A stretch of DNA of 64,000 nucleotides, from NCBI GenBank assembly GCA_920105625.2, contig OV050030.1:106981698-107045697 (forward strand), written 5' to 3'. The translations under genes and the position numbers were made by a program. The notes under the pieces are model-generated. The model did no database searches. It was not told the DNA's origin and was given only the letters and a program-made list of their open reading frames with translations. Numbering within the stretch: position 1 is the stretch's first letter; the number at the start of each line of letters is the position of its first letter. This stretch comes from Clusia tigrina (Eukaryota; Arthropoda; Insecta; Diptera; Clusiidae). Shown in pieces: positions 30,500 through 40,853 of the stretch.

Positions 30500-31155
30500 C
30501 CCCCCTCATGTAGAAGGGGGTTCACATCTACACAGATGGATCCAAGTTACAGAGTAGGGTGGGAGGTGGTGTATTCTCAGAATATTTGGACATTACCATG
30601 TCCTTTAGATGCCCGACCATTGCAATGTTTTTCAGGCACGAGGTCGCGGCTATAGAGGCAGCACTGTCTTGGCTAAGGAAGAAAAATATATCTGGACTTG
30701 ATATTTGCATTCTGTCCGACAGCCAAGCTGCTTTGCGCTCCCTGGATTCGGCTATTATCACCTCAAAAGTCGTTAAGAGCTGCCGTAAATCTTTAGACGA
30801 GATAGCTAAGCAGACAATACAATATCCTTAGGCACAGCGGGCAGGTGCTGGTCTGAATTTTCAGATGTAAAATAGCTAGACAAACCTGGCCAGAGATAAA
30901 TGTCAAGCGTTCTAAGGACCTAGTGGCTCTAAATAGACAAAGCATAGGTTCCGTGATTAGCGTCCTAACGTGACACTGGACTCTAGCACACACGGGAGTA
31001 GACTGGGGATTGCCTCTAACGACTTCTGCAGGAGTTGCATGGACGAGGAGGAGGAAGAGTCCACTGCTCACCTGTTGTGCACGTGTCCAGCGCTGTCCAG
31101 AAGGAGGCGCACTTTCCTAGGCGATTACTTTCTGGACTCCTTGGGAGATATCTAA
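30500..31155 (+). pseudogene. Element C RNase H and zinc tail
   Basis: RNase H traces: a YTDGSKL-like start near 30530, HEVAAIEAALSWLRKK near 30640, CILSDSQAALRSLDSA near 30715. The zinc tail FCRSCMDEEEEESTAHLLC and CPALSRRRR follow at 31025-31110. The third RNase H motif is largely lost near 30830. Confidence 0.8.
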
Positions 31156-31285
31156 AAAAAAAAGATTAGCTCCATCAACTGCTTCATTAAAAGCTCCAAA
31201 TGGCTGGACCTTTGAAAGGGATGGGACCTGATGTCTCATGCGGTATCAAAAAGGGTCAATGCTGGCCTAAGTGCGCTCGATAAGA

Positions 31286-31316
31286 CGATCGCCTTATCTA
31301 CCTATCTACCTACCTA
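31286..31316 (+). repeat. (CTAC/CTAT)n 3' tail of element C
   Basis: CTACCTATCTACCTACCTAC follows the 3' UTR. LOA-like element I ends in the same repeat in inverse orientation (60488-60511). Confidence 0.7.
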
Positions 31317-31518
31317 CGTGGAAATTGTTATTTCCTGCAAGACTAGCTACAGTTGCATCTAAAGCATTTGAGCATCTCTCTCGAAAGTTGAATGGTATTG
31401 GCTTAGAAGTTTTGGCAATGGAATTTTTTGCAGGAGTTGAGTCAACGTTTCATTCTCTAATAGTGCAAATGTATTCTGACCCGAAGTGCTACTACTTATT
31501 TGTTTAGGAGAGGCATGT

Positions 31519-32199
31519 TCATTCGCCTCTTGAGGAGTTAGTCTCGCAATTTTTGCCTGTCTTTTGATTCCGTTTTTTTTTTTGTGGACTTAACTTTCGC
31601 TTTACCTGTATGTTCCTATCCATGCCAGTCTGTATAGTTGCAACATTTCTTGTCACAATACTTTTTCCACCACCTGTTGTTGGCGGTTTAATTTGTCCAT
31701 CACCTGTTCTTACACCATGGTCTGTTTCTTTTTCTAAAGAGAGAGAGGCATTTTCTGATAAATTTGTTGTTGAGTAATTTATCACAGCTGGAGCTACAGT
31801 GAGTGTACTCCTCCATATTGCTTGGCTGTATAAAAGAGTTGTTGTAGTGACTGCATTCGATGAGGCAAGAGTTGTAATGACTCTGTTTGGTATTATTAAA
31901 GCATCGGAGAGATAATTTGAGATGGACGGGGCACCTTTCATTTTTACGCGTTGTGTTTTTATGTTCTCTTTTAAGTTGGTTGGCTCACTCAGAAAGTTAA
32001 GCACAGACTGAAATGTTTGTTGTTCGTGAGCAACCGCTATATTATGTGAGAGTTCTGCACAGCCGCTGCGTTTCGTTTGATCTTGCGGAGAGAGTGCAGT
32101 GGAGGTAGAGCGGGCGCTTTGATTTGATATGCCTGTTGCTGGTACTTCAAATGTTTGAGTATTGTTACGCTCGCGCTGTAGCGAGCGCAAAACACTCAT
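31519..32199 (-). CDS. Jockey ORF1 N-terminal half
   Basis: An open frame of 226 codons beginning MSVLRSLQRERNNTQTF. It is Ser/Thr-rich and low in complexity, and near the end carries TGMDRNIQVKRKLSPQKKKR, the motif seen before the nucleic-acid-binding part of jockey ORF1 (compare 58600). The frame stops soon after, and the PRE_C2HC and zinc-knuckle half is absent. No ORF2 follows, so this is a fragment. Confidence 0.72.
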   Translation of the reverse strand: MSVLRSLQRERNNTQTFEVPATGISNQSARSTSTALSPQDQTKRSGCAELSHNIAVAHEQQTFQSVLNFLSEPTNLKENIKTQRVKMKGAPSISNYLSDALIIPNRVITTLASSNAVTTTTLLYSQAIWRSTLTVAPAVINYSTTNLSENASLSLEKETDHGVRTGDGQIKPPTTGGGKSIVTRNVATIQTGMDRNIQVKRKLSPQKKKRNQKTGKNCETNSSRGE

Positions 32200-32209
32200 T
32201 TTGGTGAAC

Positions 32210-32430
32210 TTACCAGTTTATTAGTATTGGATTTTTCTTTAGTGGCAATTTTATTTTAAATTTTACACCAAAATCACTGCTGCACTTAATAAATGCTGAA
32301 CAAAAATGCCAATCGAAGTTAAGAGCAAAGCTATACCTTTCATTATAGGACTGAAGTTCCTGTGCCTTTGCCAAGGCATTTGGCAAATCGTTAGGACCCA
32401 ATGAGAAAATTGTGTTAGAAATGGTTGAAA
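32210..32430 (-). pseudogene. Gypsy gag fragment
   Basis: GPNDLPNALAKAQELQSYNE resembles the end of the 17.6/297-type capsid (compare DLPTALALAQE in gypsy-2 near 11690). About 30 codons are meaningful. It abuts the jockey ORF1 start. Confidence 0.55.
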
Positions 32431-32449
32431 GATTAGTGAATCTAATCCA

Positions 32450-32990
32450 ATGAAACTAAGTCACTCCAGGTTACGTTCACTCTTAAACGTGACACCTGCC
32501 CACCCGAAAAACTCAACTACGTGAATATACGGCAGTGTAATGTGACTAAATACCTGGGCATGCATCTCGATAGCAAGCTAGCATAGGAAATCTATATATT
32601 CACCAAACGTAAGACGCTGGGAATAAAGCTTAGAAATTTACACTGGCTGCTGAATCGAAATTCCCAAGTTTCACTCGAAAGTAAGCTCTCACTTTACTCA
32701 GCCGTCTTAAAAATGACATATGGCATACAACTGTGGGATATTGCGGCAACTTCTAATGTCGAAATACTCCAGAGATTCCAAAAAAAACGCTGCGTATGAT
32801 TGCAAAAGCTCCATACTACGTAACGAACAACCAAGCCCTTCGTGACCTGTAAGTCCCGACAATTGTGCAAGAAATAAAAAAATATACAATGGCATACAAA
32901 CTGAGAATTCACAGGCGCTCTAATCCACTCACATGACTACATTCAGCCGTTTAAAAAGCAAATCAACATTAGATAATTTCTGTTGATGAA
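32450..32990 (+). pseudogene. Jockey RT C-terminal fragment
   Basis: Plus-strand frames give VTKYLGMHLDSKLA, LRNLHWLLNRNSQVSLESKL and MTYGIQLWDIAATSNVEILQ, then a shifted C-terminus. These follow the YADD box in jockey ORF2. Stops near 32585 and 32800. A 5'-truncated copy. Confidence 0.78.
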
Positions 32991-33479
32991 TTCCTATAAT
33001 TAAGAAATGGTTGCAAAACTGGGTGCACTCCATAAATGTTATGTTGATATTTAGTTATTGTTATTTAGGTTCACAATAAAAATATTGTTTATTGTATTTA
33101 ATACAGATTGCAATAAAGAATGGCTATTAAAAAAAAGGAGTGGGTAATTAAGATCTGTAATGAAAGCTCTGTTTCCCGAGCCATCAAATTCATAATTTTT
33201 GTGACTTCATTATTATCGCCTGTTGTCATTATATTTTTATTTATAGCTTGCGTTCTATTACGAGTTTACTTATGAACTGACTTACAATTGTATCTTAGAA
33301 CTATACGAAACATCGCTTATGTGTTTATATTAATATTATCTTCAATCTTATCGTCCGAATTCGGGCGGTGGCTCTTTAGCTGCTTGATGATGGAATCGAA
33401 GTATTTCACACCTAAATGCTGAAAAGACGGGTTATAACCATTATTTTGCTTTGTTTAGTATATAAGCGCTTTGTTAATA
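32991..33479. other. AT-rich DNA, no gene seen
   Basis: It lies between a jockey 3' end and element D. It holds probable 3' UTR of the jockey fragment and unassigned sequence. Confidence 0.4.
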
Positions 33480-33489
33480 TGCACGTTGA

Positions 33490-34460
33490 AATATATCTAG
33501 AGGGTCGGGTGTTAACTCGTTGCACCAAGTCTCTCATAGTAGATATATATTTACCCGAGATGCTGATAGCAGCATCGTCCGCATACCCAACCACCTTGCA
33601 CCTTTCCTTATCCAGTCGAACGAGCAGCTCATTTACCGCAAGATTCCAGAGTAGGGGTGAAAGAAGTCCACTTTGAGGTATGCCACTGTACACGGACTTT
33701 TTGGCCGACGCCGTCCCTAGCTGTGAATTGATTAACCTAAGCATGTTTTCAATCCACTTGCTAATGGCGAGGTCCACCTCCAAGGCTCACAGCACACCGA
33801 TTATTGCATCTGATTTGATGTTGTGAAAACCTCCCTCAATTTCCAGGAAAGCCACTAGGGAGAACTCTTTGTTATGCAGGGTGTACTCAATACTAGAGAC
33901 TAAGGAATGTAAAGCAGACTCTACCGATTTACCCTTTGAGTATACATGCTGAGACATGGATAGATTATGTATGTTTATGATGAGCCTCAAATGAATGTCT
34001 AATAACCTTTCCAGAATTTTCAGGCAAAAGGAGGACAGACTGATGGGTCTTAAGTCCCCTGGAGCTGTGTGCGAGCTTTTGCCGGTCTTAAGTATAAAAA
34101 TTACCCTAACATGCTTCCATTACTCTGGAATATATGTTAATTCAAGACAACTTTTTAGATCTTGAGCAGCCACTCGATTATAAGATTCTTTGATTGCTGA
34201 ATCTCAATTGGAGCTACGCTATTCGGGCCAGATACTTTAAGGTTTGAAGCTATGGATAGCGCTTTTCTATTTTGGCTTCGTGATTATATCTGAGTTGACT
34301 TCGACTACATTTACGCTGGGCATCGTTCGCCGCGGAACGGTGTTCGAGCAACCAGTGAAATAGGTGTCTAACATATACTGTAGAGTCTTATTACTATTTG
34401 AGGTCCAAGATCCATCCCCCCTCCTCAGGTAACCAGATACCATTGGAACAGTTGATAAGA
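33490..34460 (-). pseudogene. Element D reverse transcriptase
   Basis: Frames include SQHVYSKGKSVESALHSLVS, LVAFLEIEGGFHNIKSDAII (motif A; the catalytic Asp is Glu), GIPQSGLLSPLLWNLAVNEL and the box VVGYADDAAISISGKYISTM near 33580. The motif A change, if real, would inactivate it even without the frameshifts. Confidence 0.83.
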
Positions 34461-34465
34461 TCTTC

Positions 34466-35195
34466 CTAAATGCTTACTTTTGAAGGTTCTAAGTCCAGTT
34501 TGCACTGACTTTTTGCATTGTTAAAAAGTCTCCTACAGTTTTTCCTGGGTCCCTTAATTTCCTCCTCCCACCACATGGGTTTTTGTTTCCCCTTTCGTCT
34601 ACTGAGGGGACAAGAGACTGGTAGAGCTTTATTAAGAGCATCCGTAAGAACCTGCACAGACCTATCAATTTCGTCACACGTGCCTTTGCTTATGGGATTC
34701 TGAGGTAGTAGTCAAGCTACGGTTACCCTGTAGATGTCCCAGTTTATCTTCCTAATATTTCCTATGGCCGTCGGGCTAGGTAGACTATCTAAAAGATCGA
34801 ACTGGATTAACCTATGATCCAAAAAGGAATGTTCCTCTAGAACTCCAATTTGAAAACCGTACTAAAATTTATTTGGAGGCAAGTGTAATGTCAAGGACCT
34901 CTTGCCTGTTAGCAGTAATGAAAGTGGGTTCTGACCCCTTGTTACAGATAAGAAGGTTTGTAGTTCATTCATATAATGACTCACCGTTGTATTCATATAA
35001 TGACTCACCGCGTGCATTGACGTCCGTGCTGCCCCAAATGTCATGGTGCGCATTAGCATCGCATCCAATGTTGTGCAGCTACCCGTTGTGCATTTTGCAT
35101 CCACAACAAGCTTTTGTAGGTTGACTTCCGGAAGGATATCATGGTCATGCGCCAGATATATTTTCAATGTTTCTTTATAAGAATGCAAGACCTTG
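34466..35195 (-). pseudogene. Element D endonuclease and linker
   Basis: 35188-34862 contains YLAHDHDILPEVNLQKLVVD, DAMLMRTMTFGAARTSMHAV and NPLSLLLTGKRSLTLHLP, corresponding to DANAHHEVWGSTDTN and the following part in element I. The linker WWEEEIKGPRKNCRRLFNN lies at 34540. A 21-bp direct repeat near 34973 and 34994 (CATATAATGACTCACCG) reflects a local duplication. Confidence 0.7.
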
Positions 35196-35649
35196 GTCTT
35201 CCTTTACCGGAGAGCAGAGCTTCTTTCTTTATAGACCCGGACTTGGCGACACTACCGCGGCAAGTGCCATTGCTTGTGCCAGGCTCATTGTTGTTAGCTG
35301 CAACTGCCGCCGCAGAGTGCGCGGGGAATTTTGGACCGAGCCGTATGGCCGACCGCTCGACGGATCAAGAAACAAGGTAGCCAAACATTTGAAAGGGGAA
35401 GGGGTTGGTAAACCGTGGCAGTGCCCCGTACCACAGCAAGGCCACCGTTACTACCTTAGGCGGCCTGGTATCAGGAAGGTGAGCTCCGTTAAAATACAGC
35501 CTTACTTACCTCCTGGCTGCAAAACAACATCCAATGGGCACGATCCCAAGAACACCCTGGATAAGGAGGGAGACAGCTCTTAGTTGGATTACTCCGCAGT
35601 AGTCAGTCTATATAAGAGCCTAAACTCCGACATCCGAACCCATTCCGCC
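35196..35649. other. GC-richer unassigned block with a TATA-like motif
   Basis: A 138-codon plus-strand frame (35167-35583) has no recognisable domain. TATATAAGAG near 35610 followed by a GC-balanced stretch resembles a promoter, perhaps from an LTR or a leader. No repeat partner was found in the window. Confidence 0.3.
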
Positions 35650-36985
35650 ATTGCAATCATTTAAGCCTTTGTACCACGACAAGGTGACTGCTCATCACGA
35701 AGGTATAATAATAAGTGGAGATATTTTAATGAAATTTTATATCGGTGAATCAATTCTTCATCAACTTCAGTTTCTATTGCTGCCAAAGAATACTGATAAA
35801 AAAAAATGTGCAGTGTTACCATTATTTGAATTACCCGGGTTTGGCATGTCAACAGTGAAGCCCATGGTATTTTTAGAGCTTTATACTTTCTTTGTGGAGT
35901 CATAAATAATTTTATTTTTTCACTAAGTAACTCCCCATATCTTTAATTTCTTTCTGTAAACAATATTTAGAATACATTCCAAAAATCGAATATAGGCATG
36001 CAAAGTAGAAAGTCGTACAATATTTCGTCATACTTCCGTTCATACACACTCTGTAAGCTAATCATTTCTTTCGGAGAAGCTTTGCAAATACCATATATTT
36101 ACACAGATGTATCACTAAGTGCAATAAAAGTTTTGCCATCTATCATTGTTAGTTTCGCAAGCATTTCTAAAAAAATTGGCTCTTCTTTAACTTTAATTAT
36201 TGAAAGCTGCAATTGAGATATTTGTATTTGAAATCTTATTTTTAATCAAATTTTTATATTATTTTTCGAAACAAATTTTAATATGTTGACAATATCTAGT
36301 GGAAGAGGGTGACGTATTTTCCCATATCATTAATTTTTCATCGATTGTTTTCAATTGCAGCCATGCAGATCGAAATCACCTGTCATTGAAATCATCATTT
36401 TGGTTATACTAAGAATGACTGGAATTCCCATCGCAGCCCCATTTTACATCTAAAATTAAACTTTGAGCAATCACCTTTATATTTTCTTCTAAAATTTTAC
36501 GAGTATCTTTGATTTGTGATATTCTTTCAATTGTGTGATTAAGGAGCTAATGAAGCTTAACTTCTACTGATTTCGAAGACACACAAATCTGCTTAGCATT
36601 TTTTTTTCTTCCAATAGCACATTGTAGGCAGGGTGTATATTAACGTGATTACTCTTCGCTGACAGATGATAGAGCTTCTTCAGGACAATTTTGACTATAC
36701 TCAAATTTGGGAGAGAATACATTTTTTATAAGTAATTGTTTCTCAGGAGAAATGGTTGCTGCTTTAATCACTTGTGCGGAATTCCGATGACTAACGCGGT
36801 TTAAACTAACACGAGCAGCATAAGCGAGTTTTGCTTGACTGTGGGTTTGAACTAATTATGATACTCTTGCTCTTTTTGCAGATTCACTGAGATCTTCTTT
36901 GATTATTGATAAAGTTGGCTCTTCTGTTTCAAAAACTAAACAGTTTTCAAGCCAATATCGCCTGAGGATAAACACAACTTAAATA
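35650..36985 (-). pseudogene. Transib-like (RAG1-related) transposase remnant
   Basis: Minus-strand frames give, in order: an N-terminal segment (LSESAKRARVS, then KLAYAARVSLNRVSHRNSAQ), a first-Asp motif KWGCDGNSSHS (Asp codon 36430-36432), WENTSPSSTRYCQHIK, LTMIDGKTFIALSDTS, a degraded Cys motif (GICKASPKEM), LHAYIRFLECI, and MGFTVDMPNPGNSNNGNTA, ending ELIHRYKISLKYLHLLLYL. Their order matches Transib transposases, homologous to RAG1; the CDG and NGNTA motifs correspond to RAG1 core landmarks. Many stops and shifts. No terminal repeats were found. Confidence 0.6.
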
Positions 36986-37004
36986 TAGCATGCAAAAAAC
37001 TCAA

Positions 37005-37776
37005 GAAAAATTAACTAAAAGACAAAATATAGAAGTTGAAATACGAACTACTCATTATGGAAATGCACAAAGAAATTAAAAACTCAGATAAGGTATCACC
37101 CACCACTACGGAAAGATGACAACTCATGGGCTACTACCAATGAAGAAAAAGCAACTGCATTGGCTAAATACTTTGAAAAAGTCCTATCAAATGACGAAGA
37201 TAAATATATTGAAACACGCAATGACTTAAATATAGACATTACAACCAAAATAAAGAAAACAAACACAAAAAAGCACCAGGATACGATATATTGACAGGAA
37301 AAGCTCTCGCTGAGCTACCTACTTTAGGTTATAACTATTAATTGAATGTTATCAACTCAATGTTCCGACTATAATTTTTTCCCAAAGTATGGAAAGTTGC
37401 TGAAATTATTGCACTACCGAAGCAGGGAAAAGATGCTACAACTGCTTCGTTATTATTATACCAAATCATCAATTCGGCTTCAGAAAACGACATTCAACAA
37501 TTCAACAGATACACCGTATAACAAACAAAATTGAAACAGACATAGAATATAAGCGGTACTGCGTTGCTGTATTCTTAGACGTTGCAAAAGCATTTGACAA
37601 AGTATGGTATAAAGGACTGCTGCATAAACTGAAGACGATGCTGCCACTTGACTACTATTTGATTGTTGGAAGTTATCTTAGTGATCGTTTCTTTTACGTC
37701 AAATATAATGAATAGTGTTCGTCTATTCATCTTACAACAACTGGAGTTCCTCAAGGGAATGTTTTAGGACCACTGC
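37005..37776 (+). pseudogene. Jockey J2, 5' part of ORF2 (before mariner insertion)
   Basis: The frames include SPPLRKDDNSWATTNEEKAT, then AVFLDVAKAFDKVWYKGLLH (motif A) and TTGVPQGNVLGPLL, where it is cut by the mariner. The region 37260-37480 is deleted or scrambled. The same element resumes at 39058. Confidence 0.83.
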
Positions 37777-37778
37777 TA

Positions 37779-37808
37779 AAGGATTTTCCAAAAAGAGGTG
37801 TTATTTTG
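37779..37808 (+). repeat. Mariner left terminal inverted repeat
   Basis: Begins AAGGATTTTCC; inverted partner at 39026-39055. Transposase would bind here. Confidence 0.85.
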
Positions 37809-37892
37809 AATCACCCGGTATTTCGGTAGCTGTCACTTTTGAAGCTTTTATTCTTTGACATTTGACAAGTAGAAACTACGCCATTACTAAAA

Positions 37893-38950
37893 ATGGAACG
37901 ATACACACTTCAACAACGCATTGAAATTATTAAAATTCACTACAAATATGGTGAAAATTTTGCAGCACAGTTCGCAAAACTACAGCATTTTTGGGTCGTC
38001 GTGAAGCACCTTGTTGGACCGCAATACAGAAATTGGTGGAAAAATTGGAGCTGTTGGGACAAGTTAGTAATGTGAAGAATAAAACCCGTGCACGTCGCTC
38101 AAGAACAACTGAGAATATTGCTGCTGTAGCCCAAAGTGTTGAAGTAAACCCAGGTTTGTCCATTCCTCGTCGTTCTTTGGAATTGGGCATTCCACAAACG
38201 TCATTACACCGTATTTTGCATAAAGACTTGGGTCTTAAGGCTTATAAACTTCAGTTAGCACAAAAACTCTAGCCGGCCGATCATCAACAACGTCGTGTCT
38301 TTGCTGATTGGGTCCTTGAAATGCATGAAAATGATCCGGAATCCCATCGAAAAATCATCTTGACTGATGAGGCCCATTTCCACCACGGTGGCTACGTCAA
38401 CAAGCAAAATTGTCGCATCTGGGGCTCGGAAAACCCAAGAGTTATTGTTGAGAAGCCTCTCCATCGGCGGGGTCATTGGACCTTACTTTTTCGAAAATGA
38501 GGTTGGATCAACAGTTACGGTGAATGGATTGCGCTATCGAGAGATGATTATTGATTTTTAATGATCGGAGTTGGATGGTATTGATCTGGACAACGTTTAC
38601 TTACGTTTACTGCAACAAGACGGCGCTACGTGCCACACAAGCAACGAAACCATTGCTCTTTTACGGGAAAGTTTCCGGACCATGTTATCTCTCGAAGAGG
38701 TGATCACAATTGGCCACCGAGATCTTGTGATTTAACACCTTGCGACTTCTTCCTTTGGGGCCACGTGAAAGATAAGGTATACGCCAACTGCCCAGCGTCG
38801 ATTCAAGACTTCAAAGATAGAATTCGTGAGGTTATCGAGGACATAGGGCAGCCACTTTGCGATTTGGTTATGGGAAATTGCATGATAAGGATATGGTCCT
38901 GTAAGCGTGGTCGTGGTGGCCATTTGGCTGATGTTCTTTTTCATTATTAA
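37893..38950 (+). pseudogene. Mariner-like transposase (broken)
   Basis: ATG at 37893 (MERYTLQQRIEIIKIHYKYG, helix-turn-helix N-terminus). After a shift near 37970 comes a second DNA-binding region (SIPRRSLELGIPQTSLHRIL). A stop (38270) separates KIILTDEAHFHHGGYVNKQN (first Asp). YFFENEVGSTVTVNG follows, then after shifts WPPRSCDLTPCDFFLWGHVK with the third acidic residue. The usual QQDGAT second-Asp motif is scrambled near 38615. At least three disruptions, so inactive. Confidence 0.88.
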
Positions 38951-39025
38951 CGGCATACCTTCCTCTTTATTATGAAATAAACATCCGATCATTTATCTCA
39001 AAATATGGCATTTTTCTTTGAATAC

Positions 39026-39055
39026 CAAAATAGCACCTCTTACTGGAAAACCCTT
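39026..39055 (-). repeat. Mariner right terminal inverted repeat
   Basis: Read on the minus strand it begins AAGGGTTTTCC and matches the left repeat at 26 of 30 positions. Confidence 0.85.
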
Positions 39056-39057
39056 TA

Positions 39058-40090
39058 TATGTCATATTTATCTAAGATATACGACTTCCAAAAGATCTGA
39101 ATACCACAATTGCTACCCTTGCTGACCACAAAATCCTTTTAGCATCTGACAAAAGTCTAAATACTGCGACTGCAAATCTGCAGATATACACAGAGAATGT
39201 TAAGGAATGGTTTGATAAATGGTGCTTGAAAATGAATGAAGACAAGACTGTACAAATAACTTTTATAACTAAAACAAAATTTAACCCAAAATCTATTAAA
39301 ATAAACAATAAAGATATAAAAATAGGGTCTACTACTAAATACCTTGGTATACACATGGGGTATACACATGGACTCAAACCGAAATTGGCACTACCACATC
39401 AAACAAAAAACGAAACAAATAAAAGAAAAATATAGGCAACTATATTGGTTAATGGGTAAGCAATCTAAACTCACAATTAACTACAAGTTGCTGTTATACA
39501 AGTGTGTAATAAAGCCAATTTGGACGTACGGACTCCAAGTATGGGAAACGGCAAAGCGGTCACACATAGAAAAAAGTCAAAGACAGCAGTATTAAGAGTT
39601 ATCATAAAGTCTGGTTGGTACTCAACAAATGAAGACATACACCGCAAACTAAATATGACAAGAATTGACGAAGAGATAGAAAAGATATCCATAAAATACT
39701 ACGATACACTTCATGGGCATAATAACGAAGAAATAAACGAGTTGCTACATCTAGAAGAAACCACCATGCGCCGTTTAAAGAGAACTCGACCAAACGACCT
39801 AATAAACTAGGAAATCCAGCCTACACATATTAGTAGTAGTATTATAAATGTAAATGTAAATAATTATTATTAACATAAATTTTATTATAATTGATCATAA
39901 ATTGTTATAATACATATAATTATAGTGAACTATTATAATTAATGTAAATAATTTTTGTTATATCACTTCTTGGCTCTGGCCAAAATGTGTTTTTAATATT
40001 AATTTGCAAACAAATTGGCAAATCATGTACTTGGTGTTAATATAATGGTGATAGATGTATGAAATAAAGGGAAATAAAAAAAAAGAAAAG
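39058..40090 (+). pseudogene. Jockey J2, 3' part of ORF2 and 3' UTR
   Basis: Continues after the mariner: the catalytic box reads ATLADHKILLAS (LADD to LADH, near 39115), then KWCLKMNEDKTVQITF, a shifted YRQLYWLMGKQSKLTINYKL, IKPIWTYGLQVWETAKRSHI and C-terminal RRLKRTRPNDLIN ending 39810. The 3' UTR has AATAAA near 40063 and an A-rich tail near 40075-40090. J3 is a close relative. Confidence 0.85.
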
Positions 40091-40421
40091 ATGAAGTCTC
40101 GCAACATTTTGACTTTAGATCGTTCCACTTTCCTCCACTTAGCTTGAAGATTGGTTAAAAAATTGATATCTGCTTCTTACAGTTTCGATAAAAGTCACTA
40201 TTCACTCTGTGAATAGTGGCCTCCTTTGATGGTAGTATCATATTTAGTGCTATGTCGGAGACTACGATTGCCTCTTGGAATCCCAACACTAACAAGCAAA
40301 CTGTGCTTTCTATGTTCGTGACCCACTACAATTTGTGGCGGATATAATACACTGCGCTCGGAACAAGGACTCATTTATGCTATATCTTCTAAGTTCCAGT
40401 GATATTTCCTAAATAATCTAG

Positions 40422-40825
40422 ATCAGAATGAATTGCACAATCGCATACTACGACTGGAGTTTCCGAACAGCCCAAAAATATATTCACCTTTGGCGACGGC
40501 AAACAATTTTCATCAAGTAATAAAACCGTTTGTGAAGAACAGTCTCCAAGTTCCATCCTCACCCATTTCCAGTATTTTCACAAGCTCTGGCGCGGTAACA
40601 CCGAAACATCCGTATACCCACGAGACGGTAGGGATGATTAACTACTCCCCACGAAATCCCTTCAAATCTTTTCCGCCTAGCAAAGAACATAGAGACACCT
40701 ATCAGAAATCATTTCTCGACAGTTTATCTGGTGTGTCTATGAATGGTGGTCCTTCTGCACATTCCATCCCATCTTCTCCCATGAACAACGGCTACTATTA
40801 TGGTAGACATTCGCGTAGTATATAA
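40422..40825 (+). CDS. Unidentified terminal-exon-like ORF, possible host gene
   Basis: An open frame of about 134 codons follows a TTTCCTAAATAATCTAG stretch that could serve as branch site and acceptor (AG at 40420-40421), and ends at TAA 40823-40825. The peptide is Ser/Pro/Asn-rich (VPSSPISSIFTSSG; GMINYSPRNPFKSFPPSKE; SIPSSPMNNGYYYGRHSRSI), without a recognisable domain. AATAAA follows 22 bases after the stop. It lacks similarity to any TE protein here. A last exon of a host gene or a retained fragment are both possible; upstream exons were not found. Confidence 0.4.
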
Positions 40826-40847
40826 TTAAACGATGAAGCATCCACAC

Positions 40848-40853
40848 AATAAA
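40848..40853 (+). terminator. Possible polyadenylation signal AATAAA
   Basis: AATAAA lies 22 bases downstream of the stop at 40825, in the right place for a short 3' UTR of the preceding ORF. Confidence 0.4.

Larger units (their letters stand above)
29512..31312 (+). mobile_element. LOA-like retrotransposon C (internally deleted)
   Basis: It begins with a leader and an ORF1 N-terminus (ATG at 29550). It jumps at about 29710 into the RT just before the YADD box, then has RNase H and a zinc tail. The 3' end is a simple repeat (CTAC/CTAT)n at 31290-31316, not poly-A. The deletion removes most of ORF1, the endonuclease and half of RT. Confidence 0.83.
33480..35195 (-). mobile_element. LOA-like retrotransposon D (fragment)
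   Basis: On the minus strand the endonuclease (34862-35195), linker and RT up to the YADD box (33490-34480) remain, broken by several shifts. RNase H and zinc tail are missing: the copy is cut 3' of YADD at about 33500. No tails or target duplications seen. Confidence 0.82.
37779..39055 (+). mobile_element. Tc1/mariner-type element with TIRs and TA target duplication
   Basis: A 1277-bp element bounded by 30-bp terminal inverted repeats (37779-37808 and 39026-39055, four mismatches) and flanked by TA at 37777-37778 and 39056-39057. It carries one transposase gene on the plus strand. It sits inside jockey J2; removing it restores the jockey frame seen in J3. Confidence 0.92.

Noticed and set aside
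34973..35010. Short direct repeat as target duplication
   Set aside because: The two CATATAATGACTCACCG copies are adjacent within element D and do not flank an insertion.
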